Shown piece by piece: positions 30,684 to 31,947 of a stretch of 31,947 nt of DNA. Numbering within the stretch: the stretch's first letter is position 1; the number at the start of each line of letters is the position of its first letter. Under the pieces are notes generated by a model. It was not told the origin of the DNA and ran no database searches. It saw nothing but the letters and a program-made list of their open reading frames with translations. The position numbers and the translations under genes were made by a program. The DNA is from a virus: positions 1 through 31,947 of the IMG/VR virus record IMGVR_UViG_3300035670_000875. One strand, written 5' to 3'.

Positions 30684-31947
30684 GCACCATCGTCATCAAG
30701 TACAACGGCACGGATATCACCGAGGACGTCGTACTGAGGGACGCAGAATTCAGGTCACGGACCGATGCCAGCATCGGCGATGCGATCTTTCGTGTGCTCG
30801 ACCGCAAGGGTGGCTTCTATACCAAGGACTACTTCAAGGCTGGGAACGAGGTCACGCTCGACGTCGATGGTGTCCGTGTCTGGGGCGGCTACGTCTACAC
30901 GGTGTCATATGACTACCCAGGGGTCGCCTGGAAGATAGAACCGGCCACACCACGGTTCTTCAGTATCAAGTGCGTGGACTACAACATCCTGTTCCATCGC
31001 AGGGTGTTGTGGAACAAAGCTAGGCCCGAATACCAGATGAAGCAATACACCGCATCTGGTGGCCCCGATTCCGACAAAGCGATCATCCGGGACATGGTCA
31101 ACCTGTACCTGGATCTCTCCGGTGACGGATTCCAGTCAGGTGGCAGCGACGCCATCGATCTGTCCAACGTCATCGAGCTGGGTGACATCTTCTGGCTGGC
31201 GAACTGTTCGACCACATGGCAGGCAGCATCGCCAGGCATGAAGTGGGGCGACGGGATGCGTCACATCGCCTCGTGGTCTGGGGCGGTGTTCTACATCGGG
31301 CCAGCGAATCCGTCACAGACGCACAAGGGCCCGACGCTCTACTACCACGACGTCAACACCAAGACCGGCCCGTATGAGCTGAACGATCGACCAGCATCCG
31401 ACCCTGGCTCCGCTGGCGTGCAGTCCTTCGAATACATCGAAGACATCACCCAGATGGCGACCGAGGCCCTTGTATGGGGTGCTGGGATGGGCTCGGATGA
31501 GATGGTCTTCTGGCGTGAGACCGCAGATGCAGCGGTGGCCGAATATGGCACTTGGCAGTGGGGCGATTTCGTCACCACGATGTGGCTACTGGAGTGCATC
31601 CAGCATCGGGCCAAGACCTATGTCCATGGGTCACGGCAGAACAAGCGTGGCCACAAGCAGCCGAAGAAGTCATGGAAAGCCACGATCTTCACGCCTGACT
31701 TCCAGGTCGGTGATGTCGTGGACATGCACTCCTACGTCTTCGACATCCAGGACAACGTCCCCATCCGAGAGATCACCATCACGTTCATCGGACCGACTAC
31801 GCCACGGTTCGATCTACTTCTGTCACACGAGATGGATACCGCATACGGCACAGCGATGTGGTGGGACCCCGATGATCCTGCTCGGCCGGATCGTGAAGGA
31901 CCTGGTGATGGTGGTGGTGGGTTCGGCAACACTTGGTATACCCAGAC
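30680..31947 (+). CDS. tail-tip/hub-like minor tail protein (3' truncated)
   Basis: The frame is open from an ATGA overlap with the tape measure stop to the end of the window: 422 codons, no stop. It starts STIVIKYNGTDITEDVVLRD, a beta-hairpin start typical of tail-tip proteins. A strand-rich N-terminal region (GNEVTLDVDGVRVWGGYVYT, about 55-74) resembles the first domains of hub/Tal-type proteins, and FQVGDVVDMHSYVFDIQD (about 345-362) resembles the later hub domain that sets the baseplate ring. The last residues are Gly/Asp/Pro-rich (GPGDGGGGFG), perhaps a linker to a further domain beyond the window. Position after the tape measure fits distal-tail or hub proteins. No enzymatic motif is visible. 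Confidence 0.78.
   Translation, partial: MSTIVIKYNGTDITEDVVLRDAEFRSRTDASIGDAIFRVLDRKGGFYTKDYFKAGNEVTLDVDGVRVWGGYVYTVSYDYPGVAWKIEPATPRFFSIKCVDYNILFHRRVLWNKARPEYQMKQYTASGGPDSDKAIIRDMVNLYLDLSGDGFQSGGSDAIDLSNVIELGDIFWLANCSTTWQAASPGMKWGDGMRHIASWSGAVFYIGPANPSQTHKGPTLYYHDVNTKTGPYELNDRPASDPGSAGVQSFEYIEDITQMATEALVWGAGMGSDEMVFWRETADAAVAEYGTWQWGDFVTTMWLLECIQHRAKTYVHGSRQNKRGHKQPKKSWKATIFTPDFQVGDVVDMHSYVFDIQDNVPIREITITFIGPTTPRFDLLLSHEMDTAYGTAMWWDPDDPARPDREGPGDGGGGFGNTWYTQ

Noticed and set aside
1-31947. CRISPR array, tRNA, insertion sequence, integrase or attachment site
   Set aside because: Searched by eye on both strands; no regularly spaced repeats, cloverleaf, transposase or integrase motifs were found.

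Overview
The window is about 32 kb of a tailed double-stranded DNA bacteriophage. It holds the packaging, head and tail modules of a siphovirus-like genome with an HK97-type capsid. Every gene I can support lies on the + strand. Genes are tightly packed, often with 4-bp ATGA/GTGA or TGATG overlaps, and many have AAGGAG/GGAGG ribosome binding sites. Composition is moderately GC-rich by eye, with frequent GTG starts. The host is bacterial but cannot be named from this sequence. No integrase, lysis, replication, tRNA or CRISPR feature is visible, so temperate versus lytic lifestyle is undetermined.

Layout. (1) 1-3652: end of an unknown gene, a structured leader, terminase small and large subunits (the large subunit carries an inserted zinc finger), a 61-aa protein and the portal. 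(2) 3662-17953: a cassette of about 14.3 kb between portal and prohead protease, an interval that is usually short in HK97-like phages. It encodes two SDR NDP-sugar epimerase/dehydratase-like enzymes, a compact sulfotransferase-like protein, four GT-A and one GT-B glycosyltransferases, three tiny CxxC proteins, a membrane-anchored coiled-coil/FnIII-like protein, a 54-aa membrane protein, and several beta-rich presumed virion proteins, including one with 14-residue repeats and one BppU-N-like domain. In its middle lie a terminator, a near-consensus promoter and a compact three-hairpin RNA or leader (9858-10054). (3) 17953-22643: prohead protease fused to a scaffold-like tail, major capsid protein, head-tail connectors, HK97 gp10-like protein and tail terminator. 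(4) 22662-31947: tail tube, a small tail protein, tail assembly chaperone with a canonical -1 slippery site G GGA AAC and its T-frame extension, a 2244-aa tape measure protein, and the start of a tail-tip/hub protein that runs off the window.

Working model (inference): the phage builds and transfers sugars, perhaps sulfated, onto its own virion proteins or onto the host surface. The sugar genes are interleaved with presumed surface-exposed structural genes, which favours virion decoration. Perfect 15-16 bp hairpins follow the two genes whose products should be most abundant, major capsid and tail tube, and probably shape transcript ends or stability.
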